Assembly (NCBI RefSeq): GCF_016650695.1
Contig: NZ_JAEKFH010000001.1
Coordinates: forward strand, 372,001-436,000
Reading direction: 5' to 3'
DNA: 64,000 bases
Source: Pseudomonas sp. TH41
GTDB lineage: Bacteria > Pseudomonadota > Gammaproteobacteria > Pseudomonadales > Pseudomonadaceae
This document shows positions 1-8,173 of this stretch, one piece after another. Below the pieces are notes generated by a model. It saw nothing but the letters and a program-made list of their open reading frames with translations. It made no database searches and was not told where the DNA came from. The translations under genes were made by a program, and so were the position numbers. Position 1 is the first letter of the stretch. Every line of letters begins with the position of its first letter.

Positions 1-1631
1 AAGTCCATCGGCACCAGGAACAGCGTCAGACCCGCATGCTTGGGAACATCTGGATTCGTCCGCACCAGCAGGAAAACATAATCCGCAAGGTTGGCCGCGG
101 TAGTGAACATCTTCTGCCCGTTGATTACCCAGTTGCCGTCGGGTGTGCGCGTGGCACGGGTCCTAGCGGCAAAAACGTCGGAGCCGCACGAAGGCTCGCT
201 GAAGCCCAGGCAAGCCAATGCTTCGCCACTGGCAAAGCGGGGCAGGGCTTCTGTTTTGACTTCTTCGCTGGCGAAGCGCATGACGATCTGCGCTACCTGG
301 TTGGTGATTGGGGTGGTGATGCGTTGCCAGTTGTGCGCTTCGAACACTTCCTGCAGGGCAGCCATGTCAAAAGAGTTCTTGCCTCTGCCGCCGAATTCAA
401 CTGGCCAATGAGGAAACAGCAGACCTGCGTCAGCCAGCATGCGGTTAAAGCCGGCATGGTATCCATCGACCGAATGATGGGCGTGGGCTTTCAATTCATC
501 GGTCAGATGTGTGCGGAAAAACTCTCGGACCTCTTCGGCGAAGAGTGCAGCTTGCGGCCCATGGCCAAATTCCAGATTGACCTCACCGACGTCCGGCAGG
601 GCGACGGTGTGGCCGTCAGTCCACAAGCGTGCGGCAACCCTGTCCAGCTCAAGCTGCGGGTCGCCATTGAGCATTCCCCAGGCTTTCGCCCGGCGGTAAT
701 ACAGTTGCACGTCGTATTCCAGCGAAACGCCGTAGCCACCAAAGGTATGCAAGGCACGGGCGACCGTACGTCCTGACGATTGCGTTGACCACCACCAGGC
801 CATCGAGGTCAGTGCTGCGGCGTCGGGTTGTTGTCGCGCTATGCTCCAGACCGCATGTCGCACCAGCAGTTGGCCGCCTTCGATTTCGGTCAGGGCATCG
901 GCCAGTGGGTGGGCGATCCCCTGGAAACCACCGATGGCCCGACCGAACTGCTGGCGTTCGCATGAATAGGCAGCGGCTAACTTCAATGCTTGATGAGCAA
1001 GGCCCATCAGCATCGCCGCCTTGAGCAATTTCCATTCTTCCACGGCTTGTTCGAATGCGTGGCAGGCCTCGGCACCGCTGGCAATTATGTGGCTTTCGAC
1101 AGTGTTGTCATCGGCGGTGAGTATCTGCAGGCTGTCAGTGCCTAAGTTAGCGCTTGGCGTTTTTGCCGCCAGGCCCGTCATGGCCAGAATGGCATCGCCC
1201 TGACGAACAAGCACTGCAACCGCTGCATTGGCACCTGGCAGGGCAATGGATCGCCCCGCGCTGTAGGGCTGCGGAGCGAGGGTGATCAGTTTGCCCTGTT
1301 TAGCCTGATCGAGCAGCGCTGTGGCTGCCGAACTGTTGAGTTGTGCGAGCAGGCGCGCCGCAGGCAGCGATTCTGCCAGAGGCACCGAGGCCAGATGGCG
1401 TCCGGCTTCCTCGGCAACCAGCAATGCCTCCAACAGCCCCATGTTTGAACCTCCGGCGGATGCCGGGATGCGCATGGTTGTGATACCGAAAGCCACCAGT
1501 TGCTGCCACAGGTCGGCGTCGAACCCGCTGACTTCTGCCGCGCGGACGCGTGCAGGGCTGGACTCAACGCTGAGCAGACGGGTGACGGAGTTGAGCAACA
1601 ATTGCTGCTCTTCGGATAAATTCAAGTTCAT
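1..1631 (-). CDS. Two-domain (fused) acyl-CoA dehydrogenase, 3' end outside the window
   Basis: The frame is open from an ATG at 1631 to the left edge (543 codons), so the protein is truncated by the window. It holds two acyl-CoA dehydrogenase halves in tandem. The first (about residues 1-340) resembles the small subunit of heteromeric enzymes and carries the FAD-contacting ERQQFGRAIGGFQ stretch. The second starts near residue 360 and has the large-subunit middle-domain pattern GFSEPSCGSD and NGQKMFTT. Its C-terminal catalytic region is off the window. It probably oxidises an acyl-CoA to a 2-enoyl-CoA. It lies 17 bp downstream of the acyl-CoA ligase gene on the same strand, so it is likely the distal gene of that operon. 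The fused layout matches the gene at 18149-20476. The substrate is unknown. Confidence 0.85.
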   Translation of the reverse strand, partial: MNLNLSEEQQLLLNSVTRLLSVESSPARVRAAEVSGFDADLWQQLVAFGITTMRIPASAGGSNMGLLEALLVAEEAGRHLASVPLAESLPAARLLAQLNSSAATALLDQAKQGKLITLAPQPYSAGRSIALPGANAAVAVLVRQGDAILAMTGLAAKTPSANLGTDSLQILTADDNTVESHIIASGAEACHAFEQAVEEWKLLKAAMLMGLAHQALKLAAAYSCERQQFGRAIGGFQGIAHPLADALTEIEGGQLLVRHAVWSIARQQPDAAALTSMAWWWSTQSSGRTVARALHTFGGYGVSLEYDVQLYYRRAKAWGMLNGDPQLELDRVAARLWTDGHTVALPDVGEVNLEFGHGPQAALFAEEVREFFRTHLTDELKAHAHHSVDGYHAGFNRMLADAGLLFPHWPVEFGGRGKNSFDMAALQEVFEAHNWQRITTPITNQVAQIVMRFASEEVKTEALPRFASGEALACLGFSEPSCGSDVFAARTRATRTPDGNWVINGQKMFTTAANLADYVFLLVRTNPDVPKHAGLTLFLVPMD

Positions 1632-1648
1632 GGCAACCTCGCTTGGGT

Positions 1649-3205
1649 TCAGTTCGGTTGTGCGTAGAGCTTGCGCAGTTCGATCTTGTTGACCTTGCCG
1701 GTGACCAGCTTGGGCAGTGCATCGACCACAATGATTTTCTTCGGTTTCTTGTAACTGGCGATCAGCGCGCGGGTATGTTCGATGAGGTCGACTTCGCTCG
1801 AGCTTTCGCCTTGTTTGAAGGTGATGACCGCACAGACGCTCTCACCCCACTTGGCATCGGGAATTCCGATCACCGCGCATTCAGACACCGCAGCGTGCTG
1901 AAGCAGGGCCTCTTCGACTTCCCTCGAGTAGACGTTTTCGCCACCGGTAATGATCATGTCTTTTTTGCGATCGACCAGGTACAGGAACCCATCCTCATCG
2001 AAGCGCCCCATATCACCGGTATGGCACCAGCCATCACGCAGGGTTTGCAGGGTGGCGGCATTGTTGTTCCAGTAACCGCGGAACATGGCGCTACTCTTGG
2101 CTAGAATCTCGCCCGGCTGGTTAGGTGCACACTCGTTGCCATCCTCATCGACCACTTTGGCCAGCAAGTTGGGGTAGGGTTTGCCAACCGAGCCCAGGCG
2201 CTTGCGCTCCTGCTCGGTACCATCAGGTCGATGCTGTGCCGAGGACAGCGAGAACATGCAAATTTCACTCTGGCCGAACAGGTTGACGAAGTTGCAGCCA
2301 TTGAACACATCGATGGCTTTTTTCAGTACCGGCACTGGCATGGGGGCCGCGGAGTAAATGATGGTGCGTACGCTGGAGAGATCTGCCTGGTTCACGTAAG
2401 GATGCTCAAGCACCATCTGCACCATGGTCGGTGCCAGTAGCAGTATGCTCAAACGTTCCTTCTCGATAGCCTTCAGTACATCCAGCGGTTCGAACTGACG
2501 CTGAAGATAGGCAGCGCCGCCACGCACATGTTGGGACAGACTGATGACCATGCCACCCAAGTGAAACATAGGCATAACGATCAGGGTGACGTCCGGTTGC
2601 TGCATGTCGATCAACCAGGTATCGACCTGAACCAACTGCCGATACTCCCGGTGACCCCAGATCACGCCCTTAGGTTTTCCGGTGGTCCCGCTGGTGTAAA
2701 TCAGGCAGCAGATGTCTTCTTCGGTGGCGCGGATCGGTGGGCCGAGCGGATCGCCAGTGGCGGTGAAGTCTTCATAGCCGATGGCCCAGTCGCTCTCACC
2801 ATCGATGCAGACAAAGGTCTCCACTGATGGCATCTCATGACGCAACTGCTCCATGATCGACAGGTACTGAGCCTCGAAAAAGAACAGACGAGGCGAGCCA
2901 TCACGGACAATGCTGGCGATCTCAGCCGGAGCCAACCGGAAATTGACCGGTGCGAGGATATAGCCGGCCCATTGGGTGGCAGCCATGATTTCGCCGAACT
3001 CAATTGAATTCATCGAGAGGATCCCGACCCGATCCTGATGTTGCAGTCCGGCCACATGCAAGGCCGAGCCGATCAGTTTCGCGCTGGATAGCAGCTCGCC
3101 GTGGCTGATGCTTTTTTCGCCCAGAATATAAGCCGGGTCATTGCGATAAAAGCGAGCGCGTTGTTCCAGGTCATCGGCGAAAGATAGTGGCAGATAATCA
3201 CGCAT
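1649..3205 (-). CDS. AMP-forming acyl-CoA synthetase (ligase)
   Basis: A 518-residue member of the ANL adenylating family, a normal length. The P-loop-like AMP-binding motif YTSGTTGKPKG is near residue 170. The downstream GYWNN, HTGDMGRFDEDGFLYLVDRKKDMI and C-terminal KPKKIIVVDALPKLVTGKV segments are intact. It should activate a carboxylic acid with ATP and CoA in the cytoplasm, feeding the acyl-CoA dehydrogenases on either side. Its start overlaps the end of the upstream dehydrogenase gene by 8 bp, which suggests translational coupling in a five-gene operon running from 7613 leftwards. Chain length or ring specificity cannot be read from the sequence. Confidence 0.92.
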   Translation of the reverse strand: MRDYLPLSFADDLEQRARFYRNDPAYILGEKSISHGELLSSAKLIGSALHVAGLQHQDRVGILSMNSIEFGEIMAATQWAGYILAPVNFRLAPAEIASIVRDGSPRLFFFEAQYLSIMEQLRHEMPSVETFVCIDGESDWAIGYEDFTATGDPLGPPIRATEEDICCLIYTSGTTGKPKGVIWGHREYRQLVQVDTWLIDMQQPDVTLIVMPMFHLGGMVISLSQHVRGGAAYLQRQFEPLDVLKAIEKERLSILLLAPTMVQMVLEHPYVNQADLSSVRTIIYSAAPMPVPVLKKAIDVFNGCNFVNLFGQSEICMFSLSSAQHRPDGTEQERKRLGSVGKPYPNLLAKVVDEDGNECAPNQPGEILAKSSAMFRGYWNNNAATLQTLRDGWCHTGDMGRFDEDGFLYLVDRKKDMIITGGENVYSREVEEALLQHAAVSECAVIGIPDAKWGESVCAVITFKQGESSSEVDLIEHTRALIASYKKPKKIIVVDALPKLVTGKVNKIELRKLYAQPN

Positions 3206-4352
3206 ACAAAGCTCCTCCGATGGGTTGCTGCAGGCTGCCGGCAGCGCGAGTCAGGTGGAAATCGCTGTCGCCAAAGCGCTTTTCAAAAAGCACAGCTGCC
3301 TTGTAATGGTGGCCTACCGCATACTCATCGGTGGTGCCGATGCCGCCATGCAACTGAATGCCCTGGCTTGCAACGAAATAGTGGGCGCGGGCAATGAATA
3401 CCTTGGCGCCGGACAGTGTCTGGCGCCGGTTCTCGACAGTCCCTGAGTCGAAGGCATTGATCGCGCTGAACAACATAGCCCGGGCCTGATCGGTTTCCAC
3501 GAACATCTCCGCCATGCGATGTTGCAGGGCCTGGAATTGCGCCAGAGGCTTGCCGTATTGCACTCGCGTCTTGAGATAGTCAGCGGTCATGGCCATGACC
3601 GCTTCCATGGAGCCAACGCTTGCAGCACACAGTGCCAGGATGGCGCGGTCGAGACCGGCTTCGATGGCTTGTTGCACGACTTCACCGCGCAACAACATGT
3701 TTGCGTCGCTGACCTGCACGTCCTGCAAATGCAGGTCGGCGGCGCAGCTGCCGTCGATCAACTCATAGGTGTTGGCTGTCATTCCGACAGCCGCACGGTC
3801 GACCACAAACAGCGCCGCTTCGTTGCTTTCTTCAAGGATGGCGCTCACCAGAAAGTTATCCGCCACGCCGCCATGGAACACGCGGTGCTTATGGCCATTC
3901 AAGGCCCAGCCATCGGCAACACGTCGAGCACTGCTGCGCAGCTGCACCTGGTACTCATTGCGTGAGTCTTGTTCCTGATGGGCGAGGGCCATCACGGCTT
4001 CACCGGTGGCGATCGACGCAAGCAGGCGCTGGCGTTCGCCGGTATTGTCACTCGTGCCCAGGATGTGGGCGCAGAGCACGGCTGTGTCGGCCACAGGTTC
4101 GAGCAACAGACCATTACCCAGTGGCTCCATCAGCTGTGTCAGCTCGAAACTGCTTGCACCCAGCCCACCGTCTACTTCGGCGATTTCCAGCGCCAGCCAG
4201 CCCATGTCGGCGAAGTGCTGCCAGTGTTTGCGCGAGAAATGGGCTCCACTGGTAACGGTGTGCCGACGCTCTTCGAATACATAACGTTCGCGCATGTAGC
4301 GCTCGGCACTTTCTGCCAGCAGCTTGTGTTCATCAGTGAGATCGAAATTCAT
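3198..4352 (-). CDS. Acyl-CoA dehydrogenase, small (PimD-like) subunit
   Basis: 384 residues, starting at the ATG followed by NFDLTDEHKLLAES. The open frame extends further upstream, but only into the neighbouring gene. It carries the FAD-binding RVQYGKPLAQFQALQHRMAE segment and the C-terminal GIQLHGGIGTTDEY motif. The helix that supplies the catalytic Glu in isovaleryl/long-chain dehydrogenases reads GLDRAILALC here, with no Glu. That fits the non-catalytic half of a heteromeric enzyme such as pimeloyl-CoA dehydrogenase PimCD or the steroid side-chain ChsE/FadE pairs. The large-subunit gene lies 2 bp upstream, so the two are almost certainly co-translated and form an alpha2beta2 flavoenzyme. 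Confidence 0.9.
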   Translation of the reverse strand: MNFDLTDEHKLLAESAERYMRERYVFEERRHTVTSGAHFSRKHWQHFADMGWLALEIAEVDGGLGASSFELTQLMEPLGNGLLLEPVADTAVLCAHILGTSDNTGERQRLLASIATGEAVMALAHQEQDSRNEYQVQLRSSARRVADGWALNGHKHRVFHGGVADNFLVSAILEESNEAALFVVDRAAVGMTANTYELIDGSCAADLHLQDVQVSDANMLLRGEVVQQAIEAGLDRAILALCAASVGSMEAVMAMTADYLKTRVQYGKPLAQFQALQHRMAEMFVETDQARAMLFSAINAFDSGTVENRRQTLSGAKVFIARAHYFVASQGIQLHGGIGTTDEYAVGHHYKAAVLFEKRFGDSDFHLTRAAGSLQQPIGGALYA

Positions 4353-4354
4353 GA

Positions 4355-5557
4355 TCAAAACCCGAAAGCCAGTTTGGCAATGATGTTCTTTTGTACTTCC
4401 ATGGCTCCGCCAAAAATGGTGCAAGCGCGCAAGTACATGAGGTCTGCGGTTACGCCAGGCACGTGGGCCGGCCAAAGCGGGTCGCCAGAAGGATTGGCAA
4501 ACGCCTCTTCGCGGCTGTAAACCCGCAGGCTGCGTTGACCCAATGCATCGGCCATTAGCTCGGTGAGCTTCTGTTGCAGGGACGACCCTCGTACCTTCAG
4601 CACTGAGGCGCAGGCGGCAATGGGGTGCCGGCTGGGGGCTTCATGGAGTACGCGCAGTACCGACCATTCGAGCGCTTCGACTTCCAGGCGCACCTGGGTG
4701 AAGCGCCGCACGAATTCGGGATCTTGCAGCAGCGGTAAACCATTCTTGTGTTCGGCACCGGCAATCAGGCGGATGCGTTCAAGGTCTGTGCGGGCCTTAT
4801 AGATGTCGGCGCTGGAGGTGCGCTCGTTGGACAGCAAGAATTTGGCCTGGGACCAGGCCTGGTTGACTTCGCCGATGATGTTTTCCCGCGGGACCCGAAC
4901 GTTGTCGAGAAACACTTCGCAGGTCGAACCCTCGCCGTTGATCATCGGGATCTGTCGCACTGTGACGCCGGGCGACTTCATGTCGATGATCATCATCGAG
5001 ATGCCCTTTTGCGGACGGTCACTGTTTTCCGTACGAATCAGGAAGAAGCCTTGCTCGCAGTATTGACCTTCGGTGGTCCAGAGTTTCTGGCCGTTGACCA
5101 CGTAGTGATCGCCCTCAAGCACGCCGCGGGTCTTTAGCGCGGCTAGGTCGGAGCCGGCACCAGGCTCGGAGAAACCTTGCGCCCACATCTCATCGCCATT
5201 GAGGATCGGCGGCAGGTAGCGTGCCTTTTGCTGCTCGCTGCCATAGGTGTAGAGCACCGGGGCAAGCAGGCGCAGGCCTTGCCAGCGAAGTTCTGGCGCG
5301 CCGGCGACTTTGCACTCGTATTCAAAGATGTGGGTCTGCAGATGGCTCCATCCGGTGCCTCCGTATTCGACCGGCCAGTGCGGTGCGGCCCAGCCTTGTT
5401 CATTGAGCACGCGGTTCCACCAACGGCGGTCGTCTTCGTTTGGCGGATGCATGCCGGTACGGCTGCGGCGAATGACATCTTCGGTCAACTTGTCCTTGAG
5501 AAAGGCCCGGACCGACTCGCGAAAGGCCAGATCCTCGGGGGAGAGCGTCAGTTGCAT
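4355..5557 (-). CDS. Acyl-CoA dehydrogenase, large (PimC-like) subunit
   Basis: 400 residues from the ATG preceding QLTLSPEDLAFRES; a longer in-frame extension upstream lacks similarity to the family. The middle domain has GFSEPGAGSDLAALKT and NGQKLWTT. The helix carrying the base in LCAD/IVD-type enzymes contains LLSNERTS, with a Glu in the expected place. It lacks the RxxFG...FQ element that is present in its small partner, so the two genes complement each other. It is part of the 7613-to-1 operon together with the ligase and the flavin reductase. The size of the substrate is unknown, but pairs of this kind usually act on bulky or dicarboxylic acyl-CoAs. Confidence 0.9.
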   Translation of the reverse strand: MQLTLSPEDLAFRESVRAFLKDKLTEDVIRRSRTGMHPPNEDDRRWWNRVLNEQGWAAPHWPVEYGGTGWSHLQTHIFEYECKVAGAPELRWQGLRLLAPVLYTYGSEQQKARYLPPILNGDEMWAQGFSEPGAGSDLAALKTRGVLEGDHYVVNGQKLWTTEGQYCEQGFFLIRTENSDRPQKGISMMIIDMKSPGVTVRQIPMINGEGSTCEVFLDNVRVPRENIIGEVNQAWSQAKFLLSNERTSSADIYKARTDLERIRLIAGAEHKNGLPLLQDPEFVRRFTQVRLEVEALEWSVLRVLHEAPSRHPIAACASVLKVRGSSLQQKLTELMADALGQRSLRVYSREEAFANPSGDPLWPAHVPGVTADLMYLRACTIFGGAMEVQKNIIAKLAFGF

Positions 5558-5594
5558 GATGGTTTCCTTGGGCAAGATCCAGTTCGGTTGAGCA

Positions 5595-7613
5595 TCAGCA
5601 CGCCAGCGGACGTAGCGGCGCATCGCTGGCGCACAGCCCGAGTACGGTCTGATAGGCATCGTGAACGGCATCGCCGATGCGTCCGCCCTTGCGCGCATCG
5701 CCGATGGTCGCTACAGCGATACCAGCTTCGAGCAAGTTATTGAGTAAGGTGTCATCGGGCCTGCGTCCCTGGGCGATCAATACGCCGAGGGTCTGCAGTT
5801 CACTTAGTGCACCGTCGTTGTGCTGCAATTGCACGCGACCGTCTTCGGCAATGGCGACGATGCTGCTGTTATCGATAATGCGTATACGGGGGTTGCTGGC
5901 CAGGCGTGTATTGAGCACGCCGCGATAGATCACTTCGGCCGAGCGCGCGAGTTGTTTTGCCGGTGAGCGGCTGACCAGTACCACTGCATAACCTTTTTCA
6001 CTGAGCAGCTCGGCGGTTTCGCAGCCGGTCTCGCCGCCGCCATAGACCAGCAACGGTAAGCTCTCGTCGACGGCGGGGAAGTTTTGTGTGTGCCCCATTA
6101 GCAACTCATAGGCATCGCGCACATGGCTTGAGTCGATGCCTTCGATCGGCAGGCGCAGGGCTCTGCCGCCGATTGCCAGCAATACAATGGCCGGCGCACC
6201 GGGGCCGGACAGGGTGCTGGCATCGACATGACTGCTTAGATGCACCTGCACCGCACTTTTGTCGAGCTGGCGAATCAGGTAGTTCAAGTACCAGGTCAAC
6301 TTATCCTTGAAAGGCGGTGCCGCCGAGGCGATCAAACCACCGCCCAGTTCGCCGCGGCTCTCATGCAACTCGGTGGCGAAACCGGCTTGCTGCAGCATCA
6401 ATGCGGCGGCCATGCCGCCAGGGCCACCGCCGACAACCACTGCGCGCTGGCCGCGAAGGCTGCCAGCGTCAGGCAAGCGATCGAGTTCATGACCGCTACG
6501 GGGGTTCTCGGCACAGCCGATGGTGCCGTGGGCGCCGGAGCTGATGGCGACGCAATAGTTGCAGGAAGTACAGGGTCGGATATCCAGCGCGGCATCGCGC
6601 CGTGCTTTATTGGCCCACTCGGGATCAGCCAGCAGCGGGCGGCCAAGGGCGATCATGTCGGCATCACCGTCACGAATGGCATTTTCCGCTGTTTGTGGCC
6701 AGCGAATCTGCCCGACGCTGATTACCGGTACATTGACCGCTTCGCGGATGCGCCGCGAATAAGGCAGGCGCCAGCCTTCGGGAGTCGACATCGGTTCGAT
6801 GACCTTGTCAAAACTGGTCCAGCCCAATCCCATGGACACATGCAGCGCATCGACGCCGGCAGCCACCAGCTTAGGTGCGATGCGCACCATATCGTCGATA
6901 TCCAGGCCCTTGGGGGTGAATTCGTCTGCCGAGAGTCGATAGATCAACGGACGGTCGCCGATGCTCTGGCGCACCCGTTGGATTACCCGGCGAGGAAAAT
7001 TCAGACGACGCTCTTCATCGCCACCCCAGGCGTCATCACGATGATTGCTGAAAGGCGAGAGGAAGGATGTCAGCAAATAGCCATGGGCACCGTGCAATTC
7101 AAAGGCCTGATAGCCAGCCAGTACGCCTAGCTCGGCGCTGCGGCCGAAGCATTCGATCAAGTGTTCGATTTGCTCTTCGGTCATGCCGCGTGCGACCAGT
7201 CGCGTAGGATCCGAGCGTGAGCCAATATCGCTCGGCGCCCAGGGCATGCCGTCCTTGACCAGGTCACGTTTGGCGCCTTGGCCGCCATGTTGCAGCTGCA
7301 GGCAAGCCACGGAGCCAGCCGAGGTGATGGCTTCGACCAAGCGCTGATGGCCTGCTACGAAGGCGGGCGTTTCCAGCGTCAGCTGACGGTGCTCAGAGCG
7401 GCCACTGGCTGCATCCACACAGCAAAACTCCACCACGATCATGCCCGTACCGCCTTCCGCACGTTCGCGATAAAAGGCGATCTGCTGCGGCGTCACTTGA
7501 CCGTCATGGCCGGCCAGATTGGTTGACATCGGCGCCATGACCGTTCGGTTGGGAATGTCCAGGTTACGCAGTCGAATGGGTTCGAACAGATGTGGGTAGG
7601 GCACGGTGGACAT
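5595..7613 (-). CDS. Old-yellow-type NADH:flavin oxidoreductase (2,4-dienoyl-CoA reductase-like)
   Basis: 672 residues using the ATG at 7613, which has AGGAG 7 bp upstream; a GTG 42 bp further upstream has no clear ribosome site. The N-terminal TIM barrel (about 1-350) starts with LFEPIRLRN and includes HGAHGYLLTSFLSP. It is followed by a cysteine cluster CTSCNYC...GCAENP for a 4Fe-4S centre and an FAD/NAD domain beginning VVVGGGPGGMAAALMLQQAG. This layout is that of DCR, trimethylamine dehydrogenase and BaiCD/BaiH-type enoate reductases. It would reduce a conjugated C=C bond of an acyl-CoA or ring enone with NAD(P)H. It is the first gene of the leftward operon and sits behind operator-like site 7709-7727. 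Confidence 0.9.
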   Translation of the reverse strand: MSTVPYPHLFEPIRLRNLDIPNRTVMAPMSTNLAGHDGQVTPQQIAFYRERAEGGTGMIVVEFCCVDAASGRSEHRQLTLETPAFVAGHQRLVEAITSAGSVACLQLQHGGQGAKRDLVKDGMPWAPSDIGSRSDPTRLVARGMTEEQIEHLIECFGRSAELGVLAGYQAFELHGAHGYLLTSFLSPFSNHRDDAWGGDEERRLNFPRRVIQRVRQSIGDRPLIYRLSADEFTPKGLDIDDMVRIAPKLVAAGVDALHVSMGLGWTSFDKVIEPMSTPEGWRLPYSRRIREAVNVPVISVGQIRWPQTAENAIRDGDADMIALGRPLLADPEWANKARRDAALDIRPCTSCNYCVAISSGAHGTIGCAENPRSGHELDRLPDAGSLRGQRAVVVGGGPGGMAAALMLQQAGFATELHESRGELGGGLIASAAPPFKDKLTWYLNYLIRQLDKSAVQVHLSSHVDASTLSGPGAPAIVLLAIGGRALRLPIEGIDSSHVRDAYELLMGHTQNFPAVDESLPLLVYGGGETGCETAELLSEKGYAVVLVSRSPAKQLARSAEVIYRGVLNTRLASNPRIRIIDNSSIVAIAEDGRVQLQHNDGALSELQTLGVLIAQGRRPDDTLLNNLLEAGIAVATIGDARKGGRIGDAVHDAYQTVLGLCASDAPLRPLAC

Positions 7614-7708
7614 CAGCTGACTCCTGGCTTTTTCGCTTATCGCACGCGTGTCCACTGGGGCATTGACGTGGACGCATGAAAAGCTGCTGGTTTGTTGTTA
7701 TGTGATAA

Positions 7709-7727
7709 AGCTGACGATATATCAGTT
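7709..7727. promoter_or_regulatory. Operator-like inverted repeat, site A
   Basis: AGCTGA CGATATA TCAGTT: two 6-bp half-sites in inverted order separated by 7 bp. It is about 95 bp upstream of the flavin reductase start. The same arrangement recurs at 18102, 28812 and 36127, with weaker copies at 28690, 35113 and 35263. Symmetry and size fit a TetR-type dimer site; the regulator is inferred to be the product of 29652-30263. Confidence 0.7.
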
Positions 7728-7804
7728 ATTTTTCGAATGCCAGTGGTTATTACGTCCCTGTTAACTCGTAGGGCAGAAGGGCGCCTGAATCCGGGAAAAT
7801 CCGC

Positions 7805-7820
7805 TAGTCCAATTGGACTA
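7805..7820. promoter_or_regulatory. Perfect 16-bp palindrome
   Basis: TAGTCCAATTGGACTA reads identically on both strands. It lies in the divergent region between the flavin reductase and DUF1302 operons and differs from the 19-bp repeat family. It may be the site of a second regulator; no partner gene can be named. Confidence 0.4.
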
Positions 7821-8173
7821 TTCTGTCTCGGGGCGCTGACTTGACGAGTGGTACTGCACTGCTATGTAACTGTCATTCAGTAATGATCTGATGCTGATGG
7901 AAGGTCTTTTTTATCTACTAATTGGTTGATAAATATGGAAAAAGATTAAAATATAAAAAAAATCAAGAGAAAACGACTTGCCAATAGCTGACGATCTGTT
8001 AGCTTGTGACCTAGCGGTTCTGAAGGATCGTCATTGACAGCCTCAAGGTCAAATGCTCTATTTGCGCTCGTCCTTGCTGCAGTCATTTGTTCTTCGTGCC
8101 CAGTGTCTAGGCCCTCGGTTGCAGAGGGTCATAGCCGAAAATAAGAAACCGATTCGAATCGGAGAGGCAGGCA

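Larger units (their letters stand above)
7614..8173. other. Divergent intergenic region, AT-rich, with operator sites
   Basis: 560 bp between two divergent operons with no credible coding frame. It holds one copy of the recurrent 19-bp inverted repeat (7709-7727), a perfect 16-bp palindrome (7805-7820) and a very AT-rich stretch around 7915-7975. A possible promoter for the rightward operon is TTGACA at 8034-8039 with TCTATT 17 bp downstream. The start codon of the rightward operon is a GTG at 8174, with GGAGAGG at 8161-8167. Confidence 0.6.

Noticed and set aside
36..776. A 246-codon plus-strand open frame at the left edge
   Set aside because: It is antisense to the fused acyl-CoA dehydrogenase, whose reading frame is open across the whole stretch and carries family motifs.
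6240..7130. A 296-codon plus-strand open frame
   Set aside because: It is the complement of the Old-yellow-type reductase and has no recognisable protein motif; such long antisense frames are common in GC-rich DNA.
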